64,000 bases of DNA from the NCBI GenBank assembly GCA_028284675.1, contig JANQRI010000005.1, positions 300,703 to 364,702 on the forward strand. The letters run 5' to 3'. Positions 35,858 through 44,756 of this stretch are shown here, one piece after another; positions within the stretch are counted from its first letter, which is position 1, and the number at the start of each line of letters is the position of its first letter. A model generated the notes under the pieces. The model was not told the origin of the DNA. It ran no database searches and saw nothing but the letters and a program-made list of their open reading frames with translations. The translations under genes and the position numbers were made by a program. The stretch comes from Gammaproteobacteria bacterium (GTDB taxonomy: Bacteria; Pseudomonadota; Gammaproteobacteria; HTCC5015).

Positions 35858-36373
35858 ATGAATTCTAAAAAAACATATTTAGAAATTGTGGAGTTAGCAA
35901 AAAAAGGTTTTTGGGGAGATATTGAAACGTTCCTTGATAAAGCTCCATCAATAGCAAAGATAAAAGACGAATTTTCAAATACATTGTTAATAGAGTTATC
36001 TCATTTTGCTGGCTCAGGTCAAATACTTAAAAAACTAATTGCACTAGGTTCTGATATAAATCAAGTTGATGACACTGGTGAAACAGCCATAACAGCATCT
36101 ATTTTGGGTGGCAGTAATCACGGATTAACGACATTGCCCGAATTAAAAATACTTTTAGAAGCCGGTGCTGATCTTTCGGTGGTAGGGCCCTCAGGAAATC
36201 CGCCTTTGCATTGGGCGATCTATCATAATCGCCTTGAGCATGCAAAAATACTTCTAGAGCACGGGGCTGATCCTTATCAGAAAACACATGATCTTCACCC
36301 TGAAGATGCATTTGATGTTGCAAAATCTTGCGATAATAAAAAAGCTTTAAAGCTTTTAGATGATTTTAAGTAA
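35858..36373 (+). CDS. Ankyrin-repeat protein, probable immunity protein
   Basis: A 171-residue protein with about three to four ankyrin repeats, seen in NTLLIELSHFAGSGQILKKL, LLEAGADLSVVGPSGNPPLHWA and ILLEHGADPYQKT. It begins 20 bases after the RHS stop and is AT-rich like the toxin tip. Ankyrin proteins are known as immunity proteins in polymorphic-toxin loci, so neutralising the preceding RHS tip is the likely role (inference). ATG 35858 is preferred; an in-frame GTG lies at 35846. It has no signal peptide, so it is cytoplasmic. Confidence 0.78.
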   Translation: MNSKKTYLEIVELAKKGFWGDIETFLDKAPSIAKIKDEFSNTLLIELSHFAGSGQILKKLIALGSDINQVDDTGETAITASILGGSNHGLTTLPELKILLEAGADLSVVGPSGNPPLHWAIYHNRLEHAKILLEHGADPYQKTHDLHPEDAFDVAKSCDNKKALKLLDDFK

Positions 36374-37229
36374 AGGTGCAATAAAAGAGCTCACCCTCCA
36401 TCTAGCACGCATCGAAACTGCTAACCAAACCATTGAGTATCTGTACAACGCCCAAGGGCAGCGAACTCTCAAACACATCACCGAAGGCAGTGATACACAA
36501 GTAACGCTCTATGTTTATAACCTCGAAGGGTTACTGATTGCGGAGCTTGGCAACACCGGCGAAACACAGGTTGAGTATGCGTACCTTAACAGCCAACCGC
36601 TGGCCCAAATCAACGCGGCCAACGCCGAAGTCTTTTACTATCACAACGATCATTTGGGTACACCACAAAAACTTACCAACAGCCAGGGCGCCATCGTTTG
36701 GGAAGCTACCTACAGCCCATTCGGAATGGCAACAGTGAACGAAGATCTGGATAACGACGGCAACCCCATTACCCAAAACATACGCTTTCCGGGACAGTAT
36801 TTTGATCAGGAGACAGGGCTGCATTACAATTGGTTTAGGTATTATGATCCTGAAGCCGGCAGATATATAACCTCTGACCCGATTGGGTTGGCTGGAGGAA
36901 TTAATACCTACGTCTATGTCGATAACAATCCGTTCAATTTCTATGATCCAGAAGGCAAAGCTAAACGTAAATGCTCTAAGCGTGTTTATGCAATTTTACG
37001 TGGTGCGGTGATTGCAACATGTAAGACACCAACTGCCTGCAATCCAAGCGATAATTGTAATGTTATTAGATTTAAAATTGCAACTAAGAAGCTATGTATA
37101 GCTGCTCAGCAAGCATTGAGCAAGGCTTGCTTCCCTAATGACCAAACACATAAGCAGCGTATTCAAGATCAAAGAAATGGAATTAAAATATGCGAAAAAT
37201 ATAAAAAGCAAGCCTGTGAGGATTGTTAA
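36360..37229 (+). pseudogene. Orphan RHS tip cassette (core end plus alternative Cys-rich tip)
   Basis: A 289-codon frame begins with a dozen non-RHS codons and enters RHS core sequence at LARIETANQTIEY. It continues through DQETGLHYNWFRYYDPEAG and SDPIGLAGG, then a new tip of about 95 residues. It lacks a signal peptide and the YD-repeat shell, so it cannot be delivered by itself. This is the standard form of a displaced or silent RHS-CT module. The tip is related to the tip of the full-length RHS protein: both share spaced Cys, a CF element, a Thr-His pair and a C-terminal I-x-x-C region. The ATG 36360 overlaps the ankyrin gene end and may be translated weakly. It could be restored by recombination through the flanking repeat. 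Confidence 0.8.
36402..36893 (+). repeat. RHS core-end direct repeat, copy 2
   Basis: This is the second copy of the about 490-base core-end sequence (first copy 34954-35445). Matching blocks include the segments encoding EGLLIAEL, GETQVEYAYLNSQPLAQINA and YYHNDHLGTPQKLTNSQG. Confidence 0.85.
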
Positions 37230-37714
37230 TGATTGATAGTAAGGTTGTTGAAGACTTGAAATTAAGTATTTTGCGCGAATTTGCTTCTGTGCCTGTTCCT
37301 GAAGCAAATAAAATTGCTGTTGAAAATGATTGGGATGCTGAGTCGATAAATGATGATTTTTCAAATTTTTTGGAGAAACCAGTCGATGTTTTGGTTTTGG
37401 AAGAACATGCACAATCACTAGCAGCTTTAACGCCTGATGCATTTGTTTTTTTTCTTAAAGACTATTTATTACATGCGTTAGATTATTCTAACTGTAGCTC
37501 CGACTTTATGCAGAATTTGATTTTTCGTTTGGGAAGCGTTGAAATTAATGATAAATATTGGGCGGAGCGAATTAAGCTTTTTAGCTCGCCGCAAGCAAAA
37601 GTAGTATCAGATTTTTGCTCCTTTTTAATTAAATTGATGCCAGAATCGGAAAATTTTTTAAAAGAACACTTGGAAATTGCTATCATGGTATGGAATAAAG
37701 TTGCTAATAGATAA
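37229..37714 (+). CDS. Unknown protein, probable immunity partner of the orphan RHS tip
   Basis: A 161-residue AT-rich helical protein without signal peptide or membrane segment. ATG 37229 overlaps the stop of the orphan tip cassette and has GAGG eight bases upstream. The pattern LTPDAFVFFLKDYLLHALDY followed by a later helix ending VWNK is reminiscent of the DUF6714-type proteins found next to toxins, but this is from memory and not certain. Its position after the tip cassette strongly suggests immunity function. Confidence 0.65.
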   Translation: MIDSKVVEDLKLSILREFASVPVPEANKIAVENDWDAESINDDFSNFLEKPVDVLVLEEHAQSLAALTPDAFVFFLKDYLLHALDYSNCSSDFMQNLIFRLGSVEINDKYWAERIKLFSSPQAKVVSDFCSFLIKLMPESENFLKEHLEIAIMVWNKVANR

Positions 37715-37872
37715 TTTCGTTTTTTATTTAATAGTCAACACTAAGTAAGCACTTGCTCATGATTCTGATTTTGATGAGTGTGTTGATCTTATAAAGAAAA
37801 TAATAGGTCTTGCGCTGCTATATCAATTGAATTGATATTCTCCTAAAAGTCAATTTGGCTCTCAAGTTATTG

Positions 37873-38352
37873 TTAACTTTGTTTAAGAATACGTTGTTTA
37901 TCACGTTGCCAGTCGCGTTCTTTTTCTGAGGCGCGTTTGTCATGGGCTTTTTTGCCTTTGGCCAGGCCGATTTCGAGTTTGATCTTGTTTTTTTTCCAAT
38001 AAAGGGCCAATGGCACCAATGTGTAGCCTTTGCGTTCGATTGAGCCGATCAGGCGGTTTAGCTCCTGGCGATGCAGTAGCAGTTTGCGTGAGCGCATCGG
38101 CTCGGGCTTGATATGGGTCGAGGCGGTTTTTAACGGTGATATATGAGCGCCGAACAGCCAGGCTTCGGCGTTTTGTATCATCACATAACTTTCCTGAAGT
38201 TGTATCGGGCCGGCGCGCAGGCTTTTGACCTCCCAGCCTTCCAGCGTCAGGCCGGCTTCCAGGCGGTCCTCAATATGGTAGTCATGTCTGGCTTTTCGGT
38301 TCAGTGCGATGGTTGAATCGGGCGCTTTGGCTTTATTTTGTTTCTTTCCCAT
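37873..38352 (-). CDS. smpB: SsrA (tmRNA)-binding protein
   Basis: SmpB binds tmRNA and brings it to stalled ribosomes for trans-translation. The 159-residue sequence shows NRKARHDYHIEDRLEAGL at the N terminus and WEVKSLRAG. The basic C-terminal tail contains KGKKAHDKRASEKERDW and continues past residue 150. It is the first standard housekeeping gene after the RHS locus. No tmRNA gene is seen next to it, so ssrA lies elsewhere. Confidence 0.96.
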   Translation of the reverse strand: MGKKQNKAKAPDSTIALNRKARHDYHIEDRLEAGLTLEGWEVKSLRAGPIQLQESYVMIQNAEAWLFGAHISPLKTASTHIKPEPMRSRKLLLHRQELNRLIGSIERKGYTLVPLALYWKKNKIKLEIGLAKGKKAHDKRASEKERDWQRDKQRILKQS

Positions 38353-38452
38353 AATAAACTTTACATAGCTTGTAATAACAATAACCGGAATAATTAAGCT
38401 ATTATCTGATTTTCCTCAAATTTTGTATAACCCATCTGTGTGAGAAAAATAA

Positions 38453-39883
38453 ATGCCGACTATAACATCTGAACGTACTTCGGTTCATGGAATGTGGACA
38501 TCCCGGCTGGCTTTTATTCTGGCCGCGACCGGATCGGCGGTCGGCTTGGGTAATATCTGGAAGTTTCCTTATGAGGCCGGTGAAAACGGCGGTGGGGCCT
38601 TTGTATTTATCTATCTGGCCTGTGTATTGTTAATCGGAATCCCGATTATGATGGCTGAAGTGATGCTGGGTCGTCGCGGGCGGCGCAATCCGGTGGATAC
38701 GATGTTAACCCTGGCGCTGGAGGAGAAACAGACCCGGCACTGGGCCTGGGTCGGGCGTATGGGCATTGTCGCGGGGTTTTTGATTTTGTCTTATTACAGT
38801 GTGATTGCCGGCTGGATTCTGGCCTATATATTCCGGATGGCAACCGGTGTGTTTGATGGGCTGGAGGCTGATGCGGTAAAAAGCGTGTTCCTGTCGCTGA
38901 CAGCTGATCCGGAGCGGTTAATTGCCTGGCATACTATTTTTATGGTTATCACGGTTGCGATTGTTGCCCGCGGGGTTGAGCATGGCCTTGAGAGGGCGGT
39001 GCGATATTTAATGCCGGCACTGTTTGTGATTTTAATCTCATTGCTGATTTATGCGGCGTCGACGCCGGGGTTTGTGCAGGCTGTGCAGTTTATGTTTGTG
39101 CCGGATTTTAGCAAGCTCAACGGTGAGAGTGTATTGAGTGCGATGGGCATGGCATTTTTCTCATTAAGTCTCGGTATGGGCGCGATTATGATGTATGGCT
39201 CTTATTTGCCGAGAGATGCGTCTATCGCCAGAACCACATTTTCGGTCGCAATGGCTGATACGCTGGTTGCGTTGGTTGCCGGTCTGGCGATTTTCCCGAT
39301 CGTGTTTTCAAATGCATTACAACCGGATGGTGGTCCCGGCCTGGTGTTTAATACCTTACCGCTCGCATTTGAACAGATGCCGGCCGGTACGCTGATCGGC
39401 ACCTTGTTTTTTGTATTGCTGGCATTTGCGGCGATCACTTCGGCGATTTCATTGCTGGAACCGCCGGTTGCCTGGCTGGTTGAAAATAAAAATCTGGATC
39501 GTGCCCAGGCAGCGAGGATTTGTGGTGCGGTGACCTGGGTGCTGGGTTTAGGTACGGTGTTTTCGTTTAATATATGGGCGGATTATCAATGGACCTTAAA
39601 GTTTGATTTGGGCAAGGTGCAGTATTTGTTGTTTGAAGATAAGACTTTCTTCGACATCGTGGATTTTCTGACATTCAATGTGATGTTGCCGTTGGGCGGG
39701 TTGCTGATTGCGCTGTTTGCGGCCCATTTGATGGAGCGGGAGTCGTGCGAGGACGAGCTGGCGTTGTCGAATCCGCATTTTAATATCTGGTATTTTGTGT
39801 TGCGGAATATTTCACCGTTCGCAGTCGGTATTATATTTTTACATGCGATCGGTTTTTTCCGTTGGATAGGCATTATGCATTGA
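38453..39883 (+). CDS. Sodium-dependent transporter (SNF family)
   Basis: A 476-residue inner-membrane symporter of the neurotransmitter:sodium symporter family, with about eleven to twelve helices. The N-terminal helix 1 motif LAATGSAVGLGNIWKFPY contains the sodium and substrate site. It is followed by NGGGAFVFIYLACVL and the loop EVMLGRRGRRNPV. The substrate is unknown; bacterial members usually take amino acids. Its stop overlaps the ATG of rnfH (TGATG). Confidence 0.92.
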   Translation: MPTITSERTSVHGMWTSRLAFILAATGSAVGLGNIWKFPYEAGENGGGAFVFIYLACVLLIGIPIMMAEVMLGRRGRRNPVDTMLTLALEEKQTRHWAWVGRMGIVAGFLILSYYSVIAGWILAYIFRMATGVFDGLEADAVKSVFLSLTADPERLIAWHTIFMVITVAIVARGVEHGLERAVRYLMPALFVILISLLIYAASTPGFVQAVQFMFVPDFSKLNGESVLSAMGMAFFSLSLGMGAIMMYGSYLPRDASIARTTFSVAMADTLVALVAGLAIFPIVFSNALQPDGGPGLVFNTLPLAFEQMPAGTLIGTLFFVLLAFAAITSAISLLEPPVAWLVENKNLDRAQAARICGAVTWVLGLGTVFSFNIWADYQWTLKFDLGKVQYLLFEDKTFFDIVDFLTFNVMLPLGGLLIALFAAHLMERESCEDELALSNPHFNIWYFVLRNISPFAVGIIFLHAIGFFRWIGIMH

Positions 39884-40173
39884 TGGCGACGATTCAGGTT
39901 GAAGTGGCATATGCAAAGCCTGATGTGCAGCGAATCATAACGGTTGATGTTGATATGGGTGCAACCGTCGCACAGGCGATTGAGCTTTCGGGTATTGCCG
40001 GCGATTTTCCGGAAATCGATTTGCAGAAAAACAAGGTTGGGATATTCGGTAAGCTGGTGTCGCTGGATCAATGCCTGCAGGCAGGGGACCGTATTGAGAT
40101 TTATCGCGGTTTGCTGGCTGACCCGAAGCAGGCCCGTCGTGAGCGGGCGATGCGTCAACAGCAAAATAGTTAA
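39883..40173 (+). CDS. rnfH: RnfH-family ubiquitin-like protein
   Basis: A 96-residue protein with the beta-grasp RnfH fold (UPF0125), usually encoded beside smpB and bamE. Motifs include VEVAYAKPDVQ at the N terminus, AIELSGI, VGIFGKLVSLDQCLQAGDRIEIYRGL split over the middle, and the C-terminal DPKQARRERA. The function is unknown; it is named after the rnf operon in some bacteria. ATG 39883 overlaps the transporter stop. The 3' end overlaps the convergent bamE gene by four bases. Confidence 0.92.
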   Translation: MATIQVEVAYAKPDVQRIITVDVDMGATVAQAIELSGIAGDFPEIDLQKNKVGIFGKLVSLDQCLQAGDRIEIYRGLLADPKQARRERAMRQQQNS

Positions 40174-40538
40174 CTTTTTTGCGGCGGCATCAAATCGCCT
40201 TCAATTTTAACCAGTAAATCTTTATCAAAGTGCAGACGCAGTAATCGTCTGACCGGTTCACGGCGACCCGGCTGTGCGAGGTAAATATAATCCCAGCGTT
40301 GTTTGTGAAAAGGGTCGGCCAGAATCGGCTCACCAATTAAAAATCGCACCTGTTCTTTGGTCATGCCGACTTCCAGCTGTTCCAGGGACTCCAAATGTAA
40401 AAGGTTGCCCTGATTAATATCAACTTTATGCGCCAGCCCACAGGCACTGAGCCCGCCGGTCAATAGCGCACATAATATCAGCAGGGAGGCTGGTTTACGA
40501 AAGCGGCGAAAAGACAGCGTAAATAATGAAAAATACAT
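40170..40538 (-). CDS. bamE: Outer-membrane assembly lipoprotein BamE (SmpA/OmlA)
   Basis: BamE is a small lipoprotein of the BAM complex that inserts beta-barrel proteins. The signal peptide ends in the lipobox LSAC (about residue 33). The mature domain has the SmpA/OmlA motifs GMTKEQVRFLIGEP and WDYIYL. The 122-residue length is normal. It is divergent from fur, the usual pair in gammaproteobacteria. Confidence 0.94.
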   Translation of the reverse strand: MYFSLFTLSFRRFRKPASLLILCALLTGGLSACGLAHKVDINQGNLLHLESLEQLEVGMTKEQVRFLIGEPILADPFHKQRWDYIYLAQPGRREPVRRLLRLHFDKDLLVKIEGDLMPPQKS

Positions 40539-40673
40539 ATAACCCCTAGGCGGTTTAAAATTTTCAATCAGTGTTGGCCGGGTCTAATTAATGACCGATA
40601 AAAGCCGGTTTATATACAAGGCCCGAAAATCGCCGTATCATACCACAGCTGATCATAGTACTGGAGCCAGGAC

Positions 40674-41093
40674 TTGGAATCACAGGATATTAAAAAAGCC
40701 GGCCTGAAGGTTACGTTGCCCAGGATGAAAATCCTGGAGATTCTGGAGCACAGTGACCGGCGTCATATGAGTGCCGAGGATATTTACAGAATTTTGCTGG
40801 AAGCCGGTGATGAGATTGGTTTGGCGACGGTTTACCGGGTATTAACCCAGTTTGAGGCGGCCGGGCTGGTGGTTCGGCATCATTTTGAGAGCGGACAGGC
40901 GGTATTTGAAATCAATCGCGGTGAACATCACGATCACCTGGTATGCGTGCAATGCGGTAAGGTCGTTGAGTTTATGGATGATGTGATTGAGCAGCGCCAG
41001 TCGGATATTGCCGAACGGAATGGTTTTAGCCTGACCGATCACAGCATGATCTTATACGGCGACTGCAATAACCCTAAGTGTAAAAAAGCTTAA
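40674..41093 (+). CDS. fur: Ferric uptake regulator
   Basis: Fur is an iron-dependent repressor of iron uptake genes. The winged-helix N-terminal domain begins KKAGLKVTLPRMKILEIL, with the recognition helix in GLATVYRVLTQF. The metal sites are in GEHHDHLVCVQCGKVVEF, with a second Cys pair in GDCNNPKC. It starts with TTG 40674, giving the length of E. coli Fur within a few residues; the ribosome-binding site is CCAGGA. The product is 139 residues. Confidence 0.96.
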   Translation: MESQDIKKAGLKVTLPRMKILEILEHSDRRHMSAEDIYRILLEAGDEIGLATVYRVLTQFEAAGLVVRHHFESGQAVFEINRGEHHDHLVCVQCGKVVEFMDDVIEQRQSDIAERNGFSLTDHSMILYGDCNNPKCKKA

Positions 41094-41105
41094 CAGGCGT
41101 TTATA

Positions 41106-41648
41106 TCAGCAGCCCAGCGGCAACTGTTGCTGGATTGTGTGGTTGTAGTTTTCCAGCATTAGGCTGCGATGCCACTCGATATCATCACTCAATACATTAA
41201 TTTCACAGGCGCTTGCGGCCTGTTTGATTTTAATATGTGTCTTGTGAATCGCTTCCAGCATCAGCGCTGCATTTCTAAGCATCGCCGTGTTACCCGGGAT
41301 CTGCTCACAGGGGGTGCCGACGATATTATAATCGTTCAGGCACTGCTTGATTTTTTTGGCAATAAGATCGTATGTATCCGGTTGCAGATTCAGGCTGCTT
41401 TCTTCTGCGGCGGTGATGGTATACAACCGTTCCAGCACCGATTCATAGGCTTTGTTTGCGTCACTGATCCGAATGCGTGCGGTACTGATTGCGCGCTTGC
41501 AGGCGCGTTGCCGGTTTTTCTGTTCGGTATAAATCGCCCACACTGAATCCGGTGGCATATCGGTATCCGGGGTGTTGTGCATACCGGTCTTTTTGGGGAA
41601 AAGCCCGGGTAAAGAAAGCATGTTTTGTAATGAGCCGAATTTCATCAT
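41106..41648 (-). CDS. Hypothetical protein
   Basis: An open frame of 180 codons between fur and recN. The predicted protein is soluble, mostly helical, with many polar residues (KNRQRACKRAISTARIRISD) and no recognised domain or signal peptide. The start is uncertain because two adjacent ATG codons have no clear ribosome-binding site. It lies 38 bases after the next gene (41687-41977) on the same strand and may be co-transcribed with it. The low similarity I can recognise suggests a lineage-specific gene. Confidence 0.55.
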   Translation of the reverse strand: MMKFGSLQNMLSLPGLFPKKTGMHNTPDTDMPPDSVWAIYTEQKNRQRACKRAISTARIRISDANKAYESVLERLYTITAAEESSLNLQPDTYDLIAKKIKQCLNDYNIVGTPCEQIPGNTAMLRNAALMLEAIHKTHIKIKQAASACEINVLSDDIEWHRSLMLENYNHTIQQQLPLGC

Positions 41649-41686
41649 ATCTATCGATGGAGTAATTATTATTGGTCGGTTGATTT

Positions 41687-41977
41687 TTATTCTTCGTTTG
41701 CAGACAACAGTGCGCTTGTATGCATTGTTGCATCCCGCATCGCGATCCGGCTGGGTGTTAATCCCATGTTATCTATGCGTGCCTGATCGGCATATTTTTG
41801 CAGGTCTTCCAGCGCTTCGTTTTCCTCAAAACGGTTGGAAGCAATTAAGTCTGTAATATCGTTGTTTTGGGAAAAGATGCCTTCAAGGCTGTTGCGCGCT
41901 GTTAAGTTGGTTAAATAAGCGTCGAGTAATATACTGGTTTGCCGTGTTGCACTTTTGCCGTCTTCCGGTGTCGTCAT
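41687..41977 (-). CDS. Hypothetical protein
   Basis: A 96-residue protein starting at ATG 41977, which has AAGAGG ten bases upstream; the frame is open further to 42040. No domain is recognised. The sequence is polar and helical (NRFEENEALEDLQKYADQAR). It precedes the 41106-41648 gene on the same strand, so the two probably form a small unit between recN and fur. Confidence 0.55.
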   Translation of the reverse strand: MTTPEDGKSATRQTSILLDAYLTNLTARNSLEGIFSQNNDITDLIASNRFEENEALEDLQKYADQARIDNMGLTPSRIAMRDATMHTSALLSANEE

Positions 41978-42124
41978 GCTGGCTTGCCTCTTCATCCGGT
42001 GGATTCGGAATTTAAGATAACATCCGGAGTTTAGACTCACAATACAACAGAAGGGTTAGCTGTTGGCCGAAAGTAATAGATGCTAAAGACAGCCAGCAGC
42101 GTTGGCGTTGGCTTGCGGGCTGTG

Positions 42125-43849
42125 TCAGGCGGATTCTTTAATCTGTGTTCCGGCGCGGCTGATCATTTCCTGGGCATGGGAACGGGTTTTTTCGGTGATT
42201 TCCACACCGCCCAGCATGCGTGCGACTTCGCTGATACGCTCATGTTCATCCAGCAGTTGTATCTGCGTATGCACTTTATCGCCACTGAGTTTATTGACCC
42301 TTAAATGGCGGTGCGCCTGTGCGGCGACCTGCGGTAAATGAGTGACACACATGACCTGGCGTTGCATCTTGGCTTTGCCGCCGGGTTGTTCGCCGAGGCG
42401 GCGCAGGTGCATCCCGACAATTTCGGCAATACCGCCCCCGATACCGGCATCCACTTCATCAAAGATCAGGGTCGGCACCGGCTCATTATCGGAAGTTATC
42501 ATTTGGATTGCCAGGCTGATACGGGCAAGCTCACCGCCGGAGGCGACTTTACCGAGTGGCCGTAATGCCTGGCCCGGATTGGTGCTGACTTGAAACTCGA
42601 TACTGTCCAGCCCGGCGGCCGAAAAACCGCTGCCGGTTTCCGGGTCATGGGATTTTTCGGTGACCGGAATATCCAGTCGTCCACCGGCCATGCCCAGGGT
42701 CTGCATCGCATCCGTTACAGCCGAGAAGAGCTTTGTGGCGGCCTGTTGCCTGTGTTTGCTGAGTTTTTTTGCGCATTGCAGATACTCGTCACGATATTGC
42801 CGGCAGTTGTTTTCCAGGGATTGCAGCCGTTCGTCGGCGTGCTCCAGATTGTCCAGGTCGCGGCGTACAGTCTGTTCGATATCGGCGAGTTTTTCCGGTT
42901 CCGTTCGGTGTTTGCGTGCGAGTTCATGCAATGTGCCCATCCGCTGTTCCAGCCATTCAAGTCTGCCCGGGTCCGGGTTCAGTTCAGCCAGATAATGCCG
43001 CAGTTGCTCTGCGGCTTCGTCCAGATGGATCAGCGAGGTATTCAGGGATTCGCTGACAGCGGATAGCGCATGATCGATGCCTGCCAGCTCGCTGAGTTGT
43101 TGAGAATGCCTGCTGAGTATGGAATGCAATGCATTATCATCGTCATATAAAGCATGTTGCGCCAGGTGTACCGCTTCTGTCAGCCGGCCGGCATGGGCAA
43201 GCCGTTTATGTTCTTCCTCAAGGCCGCTCCATTCGTTGTCGGTCAGTTGCAACGCATCGAATTCCTGAACCTGATAGCGGAGCATGTCCAGACGTTCACT
43301 GCGATCCTGTTCAGCGGCCTGCAGTTGCTGTAATTGTTCATGCGCTTCGCGCCAGCGCTGATGGCAGGTCGCGAGTTCCGCTAGCAAGCTGTCATGGTTG
43401 CCGTAAGCATCCAGTCGTTGCCGTTGCGCATCGCGCTTTAACAGCGACTGATGTTCATGCTGTCCGTGTATATCCACCAACATCTCACCGGCACTGCGCA
43501 ACATCTGCAGGGTGACCGGGGTGTTGTTGATATAGCCTTTGGAGCCGCCGTCTGCATTTACCGTACGGCGTAGAATACAGTCTTGTCCGGTATCCAGTTC
43601 CTGGGTTTCCAGCCAGTGTTGCACGTCGACAAGGCCGTTAATTTCAAATGTTGCGCTGATATCAGCACGCTTTGCACCATTGCGCACGCTGCCTGAGTCG
43701 GCCCGGTCACCCAGCACCAGGCCCAGCGCATCCAGCAGAATGGATTTACCGGCACCGGTTTCACCGGTCAGTGCGGTCATGCCGCTATCCAGGTCGATGT
43801 CGATCTGATCGATAACCGCAAAGTTTGAAATGCTGAGACTTTTAAGCAT
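42125..43849 (-). CDS. recN: DNA repair protein RecN
   Basis: RecN is an SMC-like ATPase that acts in double-strand break repair. Walker A is TGETGAGKSILLDAL (about residues 30-44). A long coiled-coil middle follows, then the signature/Walker B region SGGELARISLAIQM and LIFDEVDAGIGGG. The length of 574 residues is normal. It lies 10 bases after nadK on the same strand. Confidence 0.96.
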   Translation of the reverse strand: MLKSLSISNFAVIDQIDIDLDSGMTALTGETGAGKSILLDALGLVLGDRADSGSVRNGAKRADISATFEINGLVDVQHWLETQELDTGQDCILRRTVNADGGSKGYINNTPVTLQMLRSAGEMLVDIHGQHEHQSLLKRDAQRQRLDAYGNHDSLLAELATCHQRWREAHEQLQQLQAAEQDRSERLDMLRYQVQEFDALQLTDNEWSGLEEEHKRLAHAGRLTEAVHLAQHALYDDDNALHSILSRHSQQLSELAGIDHALSAVSESLNTSLIHLDEAAEQLRHYLAELNPDPGRLEWLEQRMGTLHELARKHRTEPEKLADIEQTVRRDLDNLEHADERLQSLENNCRQYRDEYLQCAKKLSKHRQQAATKLFSAVTDAMQTLGMAGGRLDIPVTEKSHDPETGSGFSAAGLDSIEFQVSTNPGQALRPLGKVASGGELARISLAIQMITSDNEPVPTLIFDEVDAGIGGGIAEIVGMHLRRLGEQPGGKAKMQRQVMCVTHLPQVAAQAHRHLRVNKLSGDKVHTQIQLLDEHERISEVARMLGGVEITEKTRSHAQEMISRAGTQIKESA

Positions 43850-43859
43850 TCTGCACCGT

Positions 43860-44756
43860 TTATTTTTTATAACTGAGGATATCCGAATCCGGTTGCTTAC
43901 CCCAGTTCAATTTGGCCCGGAGAATATCAAAAAACTCATGGCCCTCGGGATGTAGCAGTTTCACATAGGCATCACTGCGGCGAATGTTTACACGATCGCC
44001 TGCGGCGAGTTCGATATTCGCATGACCGTCAAAGCTGACCTGTGCAACGGTCTGGCAATCGGGATCGATTTCGATTGTGATTGTGCTGCTGGCATCAATC
44101 ACCAATGGCCTGTGGTTGAGTGTATGCGGGCAGATCGGCACCAATGCAAGTGCCGACAGTGACGGGTGTAGTATCGGGCCGCCGGCCGACAGTGCATAGG
44201 CAGTGGAGCCGGTGGGTGTGGTGACCAGGATGCCGTCGGCGCGTTCATGATTGATATAGCGGTCATTCACGTGTGTGATGAATTCGATCATCCGCGTTTG
44301 CAGGTAGTTATTGATAATAACGTCATTCAGCGCAAGTTGTTCGGCAATCGTGTTGCCGTCTCTGACAACTTCCACCTGCAATAAAAATCGTTTTTCAGCG
44401 GTGTATTTGCCCTGAAAAATCTCTTCAAGAGACTGGGTCATATTCTTTGGTGAAATGTCGACCAGAAAGCCAAGGCGGCCGAGATTTATCCCGACAATCG
44501 GCACCTGGTAGGGCGCAAATGCCCGGGCTGCATTCAGCAGTGTGCCGTCACCACCCACTACAACCGCCAGATCGCAGTCTTTCAGCTGTTCATAGCTGTA
44601 GAACTTCAGCTTTGAGTCACTTAATGCATTTCGGCAGCTGATCTCCGGAAAAATCTCACGGCCGGAATCCTGCAGGAATGTATACAGTTGATCCAGCAAA
44701 TCGGCATAGTCTGCTTTTATATTGCGCATCAGCGCGATTTTTTTGAATTGCGTCAT
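43860..44756 (-). CDS. nadK: NAD kinase
   Basis: This kinase phosphorylates NAD to NADP. The GGDGTLL motif is in VVVGGDGTLLNAAR, and the substrate loop is TPTGSTAYALSAGGPI. The usual NE motif reads LNDVII here. The 298-residue length is normal. Its ATG overlaps the mutS stop by four bases and recN follows closely, so mutS, nadK and recN appear to be one operon. Confidence 0.95.
   Translation of the reverse strand: MTQFKKIALMRNIKADYADLLDQLYTFLQDSGREIFPEISCRNALSDSKLKFYSYEQLKDCDLAVVVGGDGTLLNAARAFAPYQVPIVGINLGRLGFLVDISPKNMTQSLEEIFQGKYTAEKRFLLQVEVVRDGNTIAEQLALNDVIINNYLQTRMIEFITHVNDRYINHERADGILVTTPTGSTAYALSAGGPILHPSLSALALVPICPHTLNHRPLVIDASSTITIEIDPDCQTVAQVSFDGHANIELAAGDRVNIRRSDAYVKLLHPEGHEFFDILRAKLNWGKQPDSDILSYKK

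Noticed and set aside
37715..37872. Possible tmRNA gene beside smpB
   Set aside because: No tRNA-Ala-like ends, no GGGG..CCA structure and the gap is too short; ssrA must lie elsewhere.
42590..43066. Long plus-strand frames opposite recN
   Set aside because: They are antisense to a clear recN gene and have no protein-like features or start signals.
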